Shown here in pieces: positions 1 to 5,678 of a DNA stretch of 6,160 bases. The notes under the pieces were generated by a model, which did not search any database, was not told the origin of the DNA, and saw only the letters and a list, made by a program, of their open reading frames with translations. The DNA is from Candidatus Hestiella acidicharens (lineage in GTDB: Archaea > Thermoproteota > Thermoprotei_A > Sulfolobales > Acidilobaceae). Each line of letters begins with the position of its first letter. Within the stretch, counting starts at the first letter, position 1. The stretch lies in contig WAJZ01000074.1 of the NCBI GenBank assembly GCA_015523575.1, positions 1 to 6,160 of the forward strand, written 5' to 3'. The position numbers and the translations under genes were made by a program.

Positions 1-12
1 ATATAATACACA

Positions 13-24
13 TAAAAATAAATA
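13..24 (+). promoter_or_regulatory. Possible TATA element upstream of ridA
   Basis: An A/T-only run (taaaaataaata) lies 30-41 bases before the ridA start codon. An archaeal TATA box here would place transcription start roughly at positions 43-47, giving a very short leader that still holds the GGGG at 49-52. The whole 53-base upstream stretch is A/T-rich, so the exact box is uncertain; another TATA-like run lies at 1-8, at the window edge. Confidence 0.3.
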
Positions 25-53
25 ACAAGAGAAACTAGATAGATAAATGGGGT

Positions 54-443
54 ATGAAATTGAAGGAAAGTATCTATACAGACAACGCTCCCAAACCCGT
101 AGGACCTTATAGCCAAGGTGTCATTGCAGGGGGTTTTTTATTCATTTCTGGTCAAGTACCCTTAGATCCCAAAAATGGGAAACTAGTTAGCGATGACTTT
201 ACAGAACAGGTTAAAAGGGTTTTGGAAAACTTAAAGGCCATACTTGAAGAAGCGGGTTTAACGTTTGATGATCTAATAAAAGTAACTGTGTTCATGAAGG
301 ATCCATCAAAGTTCTCTTTGTTCAACAACATATACTCAAGTTATTTTAAAGGACAGTTTCCAGCGAGGTCTGTGGTGTTTGTTAACTCATTACCAGTAGG
401 TGCCCAAATAGAAATTGAGGCCATAGCAGTTTATAGGGAATAG
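54..443 (+). CDS. ridA: RidA family enamine/imine deaminase (YjgF/YER057c/UK114)
   Basis: RidA proteins are small cytosolic trimers that hydrolyse reactive enamine/imine intermediates, such as 2-aminoacrylate released by PLP-dependent enzymes, to 2-oxoacids and ammonia. The 129-residue length is the normal family length. Family motifs are clear: GPYSQ at 17-21, SGQVPLDP at 32-39, the QVKRVLENLKAILE helix at 52-65, PARSVV at 103-108 and IEIEAIA at 119-125. Y19, N91, R105 and E122 match the active-site positions of the family (E. coli Tyr17, Arg105, Glu120), so the protein should be active. Residue 107 is Val where E. coli RidA has the redox-sensitive Cys107. The ATG at 54 is preceded by GGGG only 1 nt away, which is close for an SD; an out-of-frame ATG at 47 cannot serve. 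The gene is followed 3 nt later by a membrane-protein gene, probably in one transcript. Confidence 0.95.
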   Translation: MKLKESIYTDNAPKPVGPYSQGVIAGGFLFISGQVPLDPKNGKLVSDDFTEQVKRVLENLKAILEEAGLTFDDLIKVTVFMKDPSKFSLFNNIYSSYFKGQFPARSVVFVNSLPVGAQIEIEAIAVYRE

Positions 444-446
444 TAG

Positions 447-1058
447 ATGTTTAAGAGGATAAAAGATAAATTCCGACAATTTTTTTTGATGATAAAATAT
501 TTTAAAGATGTAAGGTCTATAGCCAGAAGGATGTTTATAACTAATTCATTTGATAGTATATTTGCCTCTATTGGTGTAGCTATAGGTGGGTATAAGGGTG
601 CTGTAAACCCTGTATTACTCGGTATGAGTATTTTGGGCGGTGGACTCACTATGGGTTTTTTTAGCAGTTTTTTAGCAGTTTATCTATCAGAAAGAACTGA
701 AAGGCTAAATGAATTAAAAAGGTTAGAGAAGGAATTGATGATTTCACTAAAAGACAGCATCTACGGCAAGTCCATTGGAACAATTTCCTTCTATATATCA
801 CTATGGAGTAGCTTTGGGTCGATAATCTTTACCTTTTTCATCTCTCTACCATACTTTCTATTAGGCGTTTTTGGGCTAAAAATATTCATTTCCTTTATTG
901 CTTCCCTTTCTATCGCACTTGCAGAGCTTGTGTACCTAGGCTATTATATGAGCAAGATCAGTAACGAGAAAGCAGTGACAACGATCTCGAGGAATATAGC
1001 CCTAGGAGCACTTGCAATCCTCTTTATGCTGACAATAAAGCTTTTAATATTAAAATAG
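447..1058 (+). CDS. VIT1/CCC1-like small membrane protein, putative metal transporter
   Basis: This 203-residue protein has about five hydrophobic segments (roughly 32-50, 54-79, 109-131, 134-168 and 182-201) with a charged stretch at 80-105 between the second and third. The first part (SFDSIFASIGVAIGG at 34-48, then LGMSILGGGLTMGFFSS at 58-74) recalls the start of vacuolar iron transporter-type proteins, in which an Asp and a Met line the metal pore; D36 and M69 are candidate equivalents. VIT1 proteins usually carry a longer Glu-rich metal-binding domain between helices 2 and 3. Here there is only a short basic/acidic helix, and the Glu usual after the pore Met is replaced by Phe/Ser. Iron or manganese transport is therefore a guess from fold resemblance. 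ATG at 447 follows a weak AGGGA inside the ridA end, 7 nt upstream. The gene holds a T8 run at 480-487 and an 11-bp tandem repeat at 657-678. Its TAG stop lies inside the opposing tRNA gene. Confidence 0.72.
   Translation: MFKRIKDKFRQFFLMIKYFKDVRSIARRMFITNSFDSIFASIGVAIGGYKGAVNPVLLGMSILGGGLTMGFFSSFLAVYLSERTERLNELKRLEKELMISLKDSIYGKSIGTISFYISLWSSFGSIIFTFFISLPYFLLGVFGLKIFISFIASLSIALAELVYLGYYMSKISNEKAVTTISRNIALGALAILFMLTIKLLILK
480..487 (+). other. T8 homopolymer within the membrane-protein gene
   Basis: Eight consecutive T residues occur at codons 12-14 of the VIT-like gene. On the non-template strand such runs are the core signal of intrinsic termination by archaeal RNA polymerase, and they also favour replication or transcription slippage. 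Neither effect is shown here; translation of the region may protect against termination. Confidence 0.4.
657..678 (+). repeat. Perfect 11-bp direct tandem repeat inside a CDS
   Basis: The unit ttttttagcag occurs twice in immediate succession (657-667 and 668-678), inside the second membrane segment of the VIT-like protein. The unit is not a multiple of three, so the two copies encode different residues, and losing or gaining one copy would shift the frame. Confidence 0.85.
1042..1055. repeat. 14-bp perfect A/T palindrome between convergent genes
   Basis: The sequence ttttaatattaaaa is its own reverse complement. It covers the last codons of the VIT-like gene and lies immediately 3' of the tRNA gene on the other strand. 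On the minus strand it places a T4 run 1 nt past... the last tRNA base region, so it could help end tRNA transcription, but T4 is a weak signal. Confidence 0.5.
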
Positions 1059-1129
1059 CGGGGGGTGGATTTGAACCACCGACCTCGGGGTTATGAGCCC
1101 CGCGGGCTACCAGGCTGCCCTACCCCGCT
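1056..1129 (-). tRNA. Initiator tRNA-Met (anticodon CAU)
   Basis: The reverse complement folds into a standard 74-nt cloverleaf. The acceptor stem is AGCGGGG paired with CCCCGCT, followed by discriminator A. The D arm is GGGC/GCCC, the anticodon arm CGGGG-CTCATAA-CCCCG, and the T arm GGTGG-TTCAAAT-CCACC. The anticodon CAT corresponds to plus-strand positions 1093-1095. Two features mark it as the initiator rather than elongator Met or Ile2 tRNA: an A1-U72 pair at the top of the acceptor stem, and three consecutive G-C pairs at the bottom of the anticodon stem (29-31 with 39-41). No intron is present, and CCA is not encoded. It is about two-thirds G+C in an AT-rich region, as expected in a thermophile. 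Its last three bases coincide with the TAG stop of the convergent VIT-like gene. Confidence 0.97.
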
Positions 1130-1161
1130 TCTTCAACCAACTATTCTTATTTCAATCGAGG

Positions 1162-1170
1162 TTTTAATAC
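1162..1170 (-). promoter_or_regulatory. Likely TATA box of the initiator tRNA gene
   Basis: On the minus strand the sequence GTATTAAAA lies about 33-41 nt before the first tRNA base. With the usual spacing of about 25 nt to the start site, transcription would begin around 1140 and leave a 5' leader of about 10 nt for RNase P. Inferred from spacing and composition only. Confidence 0.4.
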
Positions 1171-1245
1171 ATTATGCTTTCACCTTACCTAATTTTAAAG
1201 ATAGCTAAAACGTTTCTCTAACTCAAACATAACAGCACCTAAGGC

Positions 1246-1251
1246 TTTTTT
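1246..1251 (+). terminator. Possible T-run terminator in the 1130-1325 spacer
   Basis: A run of six T residues on the plus strand lies beyond the tRNA gene and before the TatD-like gene. It could stop readthrough transcripts from the ridA unit before they enter the next gene. No stem-loop precedes it, which is normal for archaeal T-run termination, but a T6 run can also occur by chance in this AT-rich spacer. Confidence 0.25.
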
Positions 1252-1267
1252 GACCCTTCTTAAGAGG

Positions 1268-1274
1268 TATAATA
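1268..1274 (+). promoter_or_regulatory. Possible TATA box for the TatD-like gene
   Basis: The sequence tataata is preceded by purine-rich aagagg, which could act as a BRE. It lies 52-58 bases before the TTG start; the start site would fall near 1297, giving a leader of about 29 nt that includes the SD at 1314-1319. A second candidate, ttaaatac at 1288-1295, would start transcription at or inside the SD and so fits less well. Confidence 0.35.
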
Positions 1275-1313
1275 GGTGAGATAGAGATTAAATACATAGT
1301 CTCCACAACAAAA

Positions 1314-1319
1314 GGGGGA
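1314..1319 (+). promoter_or_regulatory. Ribosome binding site fixing a TTG start
   Basis: GGGGGA lies 6 nt before the TTG at 1326. It is the only purine-rich SD candidate nearby, and no ATG or GTG in frame lies between it and the conserved HSH motif at residues 9-11. This supports TTG as the true start. Confidence 0.65.
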
Positions 1320-1325
1320 ACTAAT

Positions 1326-2174
1326 TTGAAAATAAAATTTGCTGATGCCCACTCACATATAAATCCAATAAAGGGGCTTGGCCATAAGATAGCGGAAAAG
1401 TTTAAAGATAATAGCGGCTGGTTTATAGCATTTGTCTCGTTATCTCCTTGGGACTATTTCGATGAGTTCCAGGGATTTATATCATACAAAAAGATGATCG
1501 ATGCTGAACTAAGAGAATGCAAAAAATCAGAGGAAATCGGAATAAAAACGGTTTGCTTGGCTGGATTCCATCCTGGGGATATCGACTACATAATCAACAA
1601 ATATAACAAGGATGCCAGCTATGTACTTGACTTAGCGACAAGGGTAATAGATTATGAGGCATCTTTATGTAGCAAAGGTGAGCTACATGGGATAGGAGAA
1701 GTTGGTAGGCAACACTATAAAACAATGCCAGAAAGGGTTGCGATATCAGAAATAATCCTAGAAAAGGCACTCGAATATGTGAAGGATCTCGACATTGTAG
1801 TACACATGCATCTGGAGAATGCAAACAGATCAACGGTAGACATTATAGATTATGTGGTAAATAGAATAGGTATAAAAGATAAGAAAAAAATAATATTTCA
1901 CCATGCGAAGCCATCAATGATACCTCATATACATGACCTAGGGTATTCTGCTACCCTATATGGCATAGAACCGGTACTAGAAGAATCATTTAAATCCCTC
2001 CCTCCAGTCTATATGATAGAAAGTGACTATCCTGATGATGAAAGAGGTAAGAGCTTAGTTGCGCCTTGGGAGCTCCCTGCAAAACTCATTGATCTATCAA
2101 AAAAATATGGAATTGATGAGGACTACCTCCATAGAATAAATGTAGAGAATATCAAATCTGCATATAGACTATGA
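1326..2174 (+). CDS. TatD-like metal-dependent hydrolase (archaeal amidohydrolase-fold branch)
   Basis: This 282-residue protein has the ordered metal-ligand motifs of the TatD/amidohydrolase TIM barrel: HSH at residues 9-11, GIGEVGR with E125 at 123-129, VHMH with H160/H162 at 159-162, HH at 192-193 and ESDYPDD with D234 at 232-238. It best resembles the archaeal group of predicted TIM-barrel metal hydrolases (COG1099 type) rather than bacterial TatD DNase. The natural substrate is not established, so DNase activity should not be assumed. All predicted ligands are present, so it should bind metal and be active in the cytosol; no signal peptide or membrane segment is visible. The start is TTG, with GGGGGA 6 nt upstream. 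The gene stands alone: a spacer separates it from the tRNA gene, and the converging VWA gene ends only 4 nt beyond its TGA stop. Confidence 0.85.
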   Translation: MKIKFADAHSHINPIKGLGHKIAEKFKDNSGWFIAFVSLSPWDYFDEFQGFISYKKMIDAELRECKKSEEIGIKTVCLAGFHPGDIDYIINKYNKDASYVLDLATRVIDYEASLCSKGELHGIGEVGRQHYKTMPERVAISEIILEKALEYVKDLDIVVHMHLENANRSTVDIIDYVVNRIGIKDKKKIIFHHAKPSMIPHIHDLGYSATLYGIEPVLEESFKSLPPVYMIESDYPDDERGKSLVAPWELPAKLIDLSKKYGIDEDYLHRINVENIKSAYRL

Positions 2175-2178
2175 TAGA

Positions 2179-3531
2179 CTAGGAAAAGTTTATGACTTCT
2201 AATGCTTCCTTTTTCTCAAGCTTCTTTACAGCTAAGTACCTAAATGAAGCTGACTGAAGGAAGGCGTTATGTCCTTGTATCATTACTGAATGCAGCCTTG
2301 AGTTTGCCCTTTTTAATAACCTTGTTATTGTCTCTAGGCTAAGCCTGTCCTCTCCATCTGTTATCAAAACAACATCGCTTAGTCTATCCTTACTAGTAGT
2401 TTTTGTCTTTTCCATATCTTCAATAGCCGAGGATATTGCCCTAGTTATATCTGTACCACCACCAGCCTTTATTCTAGCTAGGTAATATAACATGTTTAGT
2501 ATATCCTTGGCCTTTGCGTTACTCTTTACATTAATGGGCTGATAAGGTATGGAATCAAAAAACCTAACAAAAAAGGTTCTACCTTCATCCATAGCTTTCT
2601 TAAATAGAGCAACTGCTACTGCCCTAGCCCAATCGATCTTAGAGCCAACCATACTTCCACTCTTATCCAGCAAGACATAAATTGGCCCTTTATTAGATGG
2701 TAGGCTCTTTTCATAGAGCAACAATCTATCATTAGCGAATTCCGCATAGAACATTATGTTTGGAAAGGCAAGTTGACTTTGATGTATTCTTTCTACATCA
2801 CCACCATACTCCACACCAGTGACCCAACCCTTAGAATAATTAATAGTATTTTTTGTCTTTATGTTTGTTATTATCTTTAAACCTTCTATCTTTTCTAATA
2901 TCCTCCCTACATCTGTTTCTCTAGCTAATCTAATAATTTCTTCTGCAGAGTTATCCAAGGAAAATATTGTACCTTTGCCAGCGCCCATTTTCTCAGCCAA
3001 CATCTTTACCTCTTTCGCCATCTCCGAATCTTTCATAGCTGATTCCGAAGCCTTCTTTACAGCATCATTAATTTCTTGGGAAGTGTTAGCGCCACGATCA
3101 TTAGGTTCGTTCATACTTGGGGTTTTCTTACCCTTCTTACCCTTCTTGCCTTCAGGTAACAACCTATTTAATTTCTCAATGAATGAGGCAGCGGCAACTA
3201 TACTTGTCACACTATCGGCTGATGTAAATATTTTAGTTCTCCATACAGACTCCGTTTTTAGCAGGGAAGAAATAATAATTCTTCTAAAAGCCTCTTCATC
3301 ATCATATTCTGGCGGTGGATCACTAGGCGATGGAACTGGTAAATAGTATGTATAAAAGAGGTCAACCCCTAAAAATGGTGATATCCTAGAATCCAAATTT
3401 TTTCCTAAGAGCTCTTTCGCGATGTTTAATATTTTCTCCCCTCTATACAACCTTAAGTCATCAATATATCCTACCTCATCAAATAGGCTAATTTTAGCTT
3501 TCGATTCCTTTCCTTTCTTATTGCCTTCCAT
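2179..3531 (-). CDS. VWA-domain protein of the ViaA/CoxE type, partner of the adjacent MoxR ATPase
   Basis: From the ATG at 3531 this is 450 residues. The C-terminal third is a von Willebrand A domain with a complete MIDAS metal site: DKSGS at 289-293, Thr360 in GGGTD, and Asp392 in LITDGED. The N-terminal region is mostly helical, and a lysine-rich spacer (GKKGKKGKK at 128-136) and a polar stretch separate two halves. The layout, with a long helical part then a C-terminal VWA beginning GPIYVLLDKSGSM, matches ViaA-like partners of MoxR ATPases. In the family the MIDAS site binds metal and mediates contact with the ATPase or client. A GTG at 3540 in the same frame would add three residues, but that GTG sits inside the AGGTGG at 3537-3542, which lies 5 nt before the ATG; I therefore prefer ATG at 3531. 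The SD overlaps the stop of the ATPase gene, suggesting coupled translation and matched amounts. No membrane segment is seen, so it is probably cytosolic. Confidence 0.88.
   Translation of the reverse strand: MEGNKKGKESKAKISLFDEVGYIDDLRLYRGEKILNIAKELLGKNLDSRISPFLGVDLFYTYYLPVPSPSDPPPEYDDEEAFRRIIISSLLKTESVWRTKIFTSADSVTSIVAAASFIEKLNRLLPEGKKGKKGKKTPSMNEPNDRGANTSQEINDAVKKASESAMKDSEMAKEVKMLAEKMGAGKGTIFSLDNSAEEIIRLARETDVGRILEKIEGLKIITNIKTKNTINYSKGWVTGVEYGGDVERIHQSQLAFPNIMFYAEFANDRLLLYEKSLPSNKGPIYVLLDKSGSMVGSKIDWARAVAVALFKKAMDEGRTFFVRFFDSIPYQPINVKSNAKAKDILNMLYYLARIKAGGGTDITRAISSAIEDMEKTKTTSKDRLSDVVLITDGEDRLSLETITRLLKRANSRLHSVMIQGHNAFLQSASFRYLAVKKLEKKEALEVINFS
3125..3151 (-). repeat. Three 9-bp tandem units encoding a Gly-Lys-Lys linker
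   Basis: On the plus strand ttcttaccc occurs at 3125-3133 and 3134-3142, and a two-mismatch copy, ttcttgcct, at 3143-3151. Read on the minus strand this gives GKK three times in the VWA protein. The unit is in frame, so copy-number change would only alter linker length. Confidence 0.8.
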
Positions 3532-3536
3532 AAATG

Positions 3537-3542
3537 CCACCT
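3537..3542 (-). promoter_or_regulatory. Ribosome binding site of the VWA gene, overlapping the ATPase stop codon
   Basis: On the minus strand AGGTGG shares AG with the TAG stop of the MoxR-type gene and is followed after 5 nt (CATTT) by ATG at 3531. No SD-like sequence lies before the alternative GTG at 3540. Ribosomes ending the upstream gene would be positioned over this site. Confidence 0.7.
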
Positions 3543-4686
3543 ACATATTGAGCTTAATCATTATCTCTTGAGATATAGATTCTATCATATCATTTATCTC
3601 TTCAGCTTTTTTCCTTATATCTGCGTCTTCAACATCTTGAACTAAATTCTGTACCTTGGTTTTTGATACTTTTAAGTTTTTGTAAATTTCCAATAACCTT
3701 GGGTCAAATGATTGCATACTATCTAAATTTTTACCGAAATTCCTTATATTGGCTTCAATTTCCTCAAGCTCCCTCATTATCCTATCTTTAGTTTTAAGCT
3801 CATCCATCAATATTGCCTCTATCTTTTCAAAATCCTCTATGTCTTTTGGGGCGGTATACTTAAGAACTACCAAATCAGATTCTATGGCATGGAACCTCTT
3901 TTCTAGTAATGCATGCGCAGCTATAGCCTTTAATATCTTTCCTTTTCTCCTATCGCTTAAGTATAATCCTTTCTCACCTAATATCATAAATAACCTTAGT
4001 AGCTTTCCTTTTATTTCACTTAAATCAACTTTGAATAACATACTATTTAGTAACCTAACGCTTTCCATATCCATTATCTTTTCTATGTTTCCATATACCC
4101 CCTTCTCTATTTCCCATGAAGCATCAAGTAGCGCTTCCCAATACTCCTCATTAACATGCTTTACGTTATGTCTAAACAGAAACCTATCATAAAGTGCTTC
4201 TAGTTCTGGCTCTTCTGGTATTTTATTTGAAGCTCCCATCAATGTCCATAGGGGTACCTTTATTTCATTATAACCATCATATAATATTCTTTCTTGCATT
4301 ATACTCAATATGCTATTTAATACGGCACTATTTGCGTTAAATATTTCATCTAAAAATGCGATTTCGGCCTCTGGTAGTTTGTTTGATGTAATCCTCTTAT
4401 ATGCACCCCTCCTCAAACTTGCTATATCAAGGGGACCAAAGAGTTCGCTGGGCTCTGTAAACCTAGTTAATAGATATTTAAAGAACCTAGCATCTAATAG
4501 ATCAGCTGACCTCCTTGCCATAGCACTCTTTGCTGTACCAGGCTCTCCTATAAGAACCACATGTTCTCCGGTTATTAATGATAATGTTATTACTAACGCT
4601 TCTTCATGCCTACCAACAAAGGGCTCTTCCAACATAAATAGAAACTTATTTGCTGTTTCTAGTAAATCCATTGGCTCCCTGCTCAA
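3541..4686 (-). CDS. MoxR/RavA-type AAA+ ATPase
   Basis: This 381-residue protein carries all core motifs of a MoxR-family AAA+ ATPase: Walker A GEPGTAKS at 47-54, the MoxR-typical LLTRFTEPSELFGP at 72-85, Walker B FLDEIF at 111-116, sensor-1 Asn154 in GASN, and the arginine-finger segment YDRF with R168. The motif wording is closer to E. coli RavA than to other MoxR groups. The C-terminal region (about 280-380) is charged, helical and likely coiled-coil. At 381 residues it is shorter than E. coli RavA (about 498), so the RavA substrate-binding LARA region is probably missing. MoxR ATPases form hexamers and act with VWA proteins as chaperones that remodel or insert metal into client complexes. 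The start is TTG: GGTG lies 6 nt upstream (4693-4696), whereas the ATG at residue 6 would sit 21 nt from it. It is 77 nt downstream of porB on the same strand, and its stop directly abuts the VWA gene. Confidence 0.93.
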   Translation of the reverse strand: MSREPMDLLETANKFLFMLEEPFVGRHEEALVITLSLITGEHVVLIGEPGTAKSAMARRSADLLDARFFKYLLTRFTEPSELFGPLDIASLRRGAYKRITSNKLPEAEIAFLDEIFNANSAVLNSILSIMQERILYDGYNEIKVPLWTLMGASNKIPEEPELEALYDRFLFRHNVKHVNEEYWEALLDASWEIEKGVYGNIEKIMDMESVRLLNSMLFKVDLSEIKGKLLRLFMILGEKGLYLSDRRKGKILKAIAAHALLEKRFHAIESDLVVLKYTAPKDIEDFEKIEAILMDELKTKDRIMRELEEIEANIRNFGKNLDSMQSFDPRLLEIYKNLKVSKTKVQNLVQDVEDADIRKKAEEINDMIESISQEIMIKLNM

Positions 4687-4763
4687 TGCTTACACCTTTC
4701 CTAATTTCTAAGAGAAAGGAGAGGGAATAAAGGTATATTCAATAGCAACTTTTGAAGCATTCT
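4687..4763 (-). promoter_or_regulatory. porB to ATPase spacer: weak TATA-like site and pyrimidine-rich tract
   Basis: This 77-nt spacer holds AATATACC (4732-4739 on the minus strand), which could act as a weak TATA box with a start near 4709 and a leader of about 23 nt. A long pyrimidine-rich stretch follows at about 4708-4733 on the minus strand, with no T run longer than three, so it is a poor terminator. The ATPase-VWA pair may be read through from porAB, have its own promoter, or both. Confidence 0.3.
4693..4696 (-). promoter_or_regulatory. Ribosome binding site fixing the TTG start of the MoxR-type gene
   Basis: On the minus strand GGTG, preceded by AAA, lies 6 nt before TTG at 4686. 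This spacing supports TTG over the downstream in-frame ATG at 4671-4669. Confidence 0.6.
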
Positions 4764-5678
4764 CTATTTTTTATTATTAGTCGCTTTTTCTAGTATTTCT
4801 ATCCATTCCCACTGCCTTTCTATTTCCTTCTCTAAAACTTTTATTTTTTCGGGATCTTTAGCCAAACTTGCAAACCTCCCTTGTAGCTTTATATATTCCA
4901 TTATTGGAACCTTCTTCTCTGGTCTCCTATAGAGCCTACTGAAGGGACTTATTTTTAGCTTTCCATTCATATACTCAAAAAGTGGCCAAAGACCAGTTTG
5001 AACAGCCAACTGTCCAATCTTAGCTGTATATCTAGGGTCAAACTTCCATCCTACAGGACATGGTGCCAATAAATGAATATATTTAAATCCTCTGATTGTT
5101 GAAGCGTTCCTCAGTTTATCTATAAAATCTTGAGGATATCCAACACTTGCTGTTGCAACATATGGTATATCATGGGCTATCATTATCATTGGTAGGTTTT
5201 TCTTGTATTCCTTTTTACCTGTCCAAGTTGTTGTAGTCCATGCACCTGCAGGAGTTAAACTACTCCTTTGGATCCCTGTATTCATATATGCCTCGTTATC
5301 AACACATATATAAATTATGTCATCATTCCTTTCTGCTGCTCCACTTAAAGCTTGGAATCCTATATCACCAGTACCACCATCACCAGCCCAAACAACAACA
5401 TTTACATCCTTGCCTTGAGACTCGAAAGCGGCTTTCATACCAGAGGCAAGGCTAGCTGCGCTAGCAAACACTATATTCATTATGGGAAAGTTTATACCAC
5501 TCTTGGGTTCATAACCCTGTATTACACTACTACATCCAGCGGGTATTACTAGGACTGCATTATCACCTAATGCCATCTTAACATATCTTAGCCCCATAGC
5601 CTCGGGGCATCCAGGGCAAGCTGCGTTCCCAGGCATACCATACCTTATCCTAGGAAAATCTGATAATCGAACAGGCAC
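4764..5678 (-). CDS. porB: Pyruvate/2-oxoacid:ferredoxin oxidoreductase, beta subunit
   Basis: The beta subunit carries thiamine diphosphate and the proximal [4Fe-4S] cluster of the enzyme that converts pyruvate plus CoA to acetyl-CoA, CO2 and reduced ferredoxin (or the reverse). Four cysteines suited to the cluster are present: C21 and C24 in ACPGCPE, C49 in PAGCSS and C207 in LAPCPVGW. The TPP/Mg motif starts at GDGGTGDIG (99-107) and ends with VDNEAYMNTG (126-135). The 304-residue length is normal. Motifs such as QGYEPKSG and NTGIQRSS favour the pyruvate type, but other 2-oxoacids cannot be excluded. The GTG start at 5678 is fixed by a perfect SD, GGAGGTGA, at 5686-5693, 7 nt upstream. The start overlaps the porA stop by one base (TAGTG). 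The C-terminal tail is Lys/Glu-rich and helical, ending TNNKK. Confidence 0.95.
   Translation of the reverse strand: MPVRLSDFPRIRYGMPGNAACPGCPEAMGLRYVKMALGDNAVLVIPAGCSSVIQGYEPKSGINFPIMNIVFASAASLASGMKAAFESQGKDVNVVVWAGDGGTGDIGFQALSGAAERNDDIIYICVDNEAYMNTGIQRSSLTPAGAWTTTTWTGKKEYKKNLPMIMIAHDIPYVATASVGYPQDFIDKLRNASTIRGFKYIHLLAPCPVGWKFDPRYTAKIGQLAVQTGLWPLFEYMNGKLKISPFSRLYRRPEKKVPIMEYIKLQGRFASLAKDPEKIKVLEKEIERQWEWIEILEKATNNKK

Noticed and set aside
431..649. Minus-strand open frame of 72 codons opposite the ridA/VIT junction
   Set aside because: It overlaps two supported plus-strand genes and has no recognisable motif or ribosome binding site.
1130..1325. Small RNA or small protein gene in the spacer between the tRNA and the TatD-like gene
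   Set aside because: I found no C/D box pair, no stable GC-rich stem and no open frame with a plausible ribosome binding site; promoters and a T6 run account for what is visible.
1594..1833. Minus-strand open frame of 79 codons with several Cys and His
   Set aside because: The Cys/His content comes from the reverse of TatD-like codons. There is no SD and no zinc-finger spacing.
2033..2041. TGATGATGA resembling a C box of a C/D box guide RNA
   Set aside because: No CTGA D box follows at a suitable distance, and the bases encode the conserved Asp-rich metal motif of the TatD-like protein.
2861..3346. Plus-strand open frame of 161 codons opposite the VWA gene
   Set aside because: It is fully antisense to a gene with a complete MIDAS motif. 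The translation is rich in Ser/Ile/Phe, as expected from the reverse of Lys/Glu-rich coding sequence, and it matches no family I recognise.
3749..4192. Plus-strand open frame of 147 codons opposite the MoxR-type gene
   Set aside because: It is antisense to a well-supported AAA+ gene, has Ser/Leu/Ile-rich shadow composition, and shows no SD or known motif.
4310..4711. Plus-strand open frame of 133 codons opposite the ATPase core
   Set aside because: It mirrors the Walker A and B coding region; conservation of that strand explains the open frame.
5240..5552. Two overlapping plus-strand open frames opposite porB
   Set aside because: Both lie over the conserved TPP-binding region of porB, and their Tyr/His/Thr-rich translations are shadow composition.
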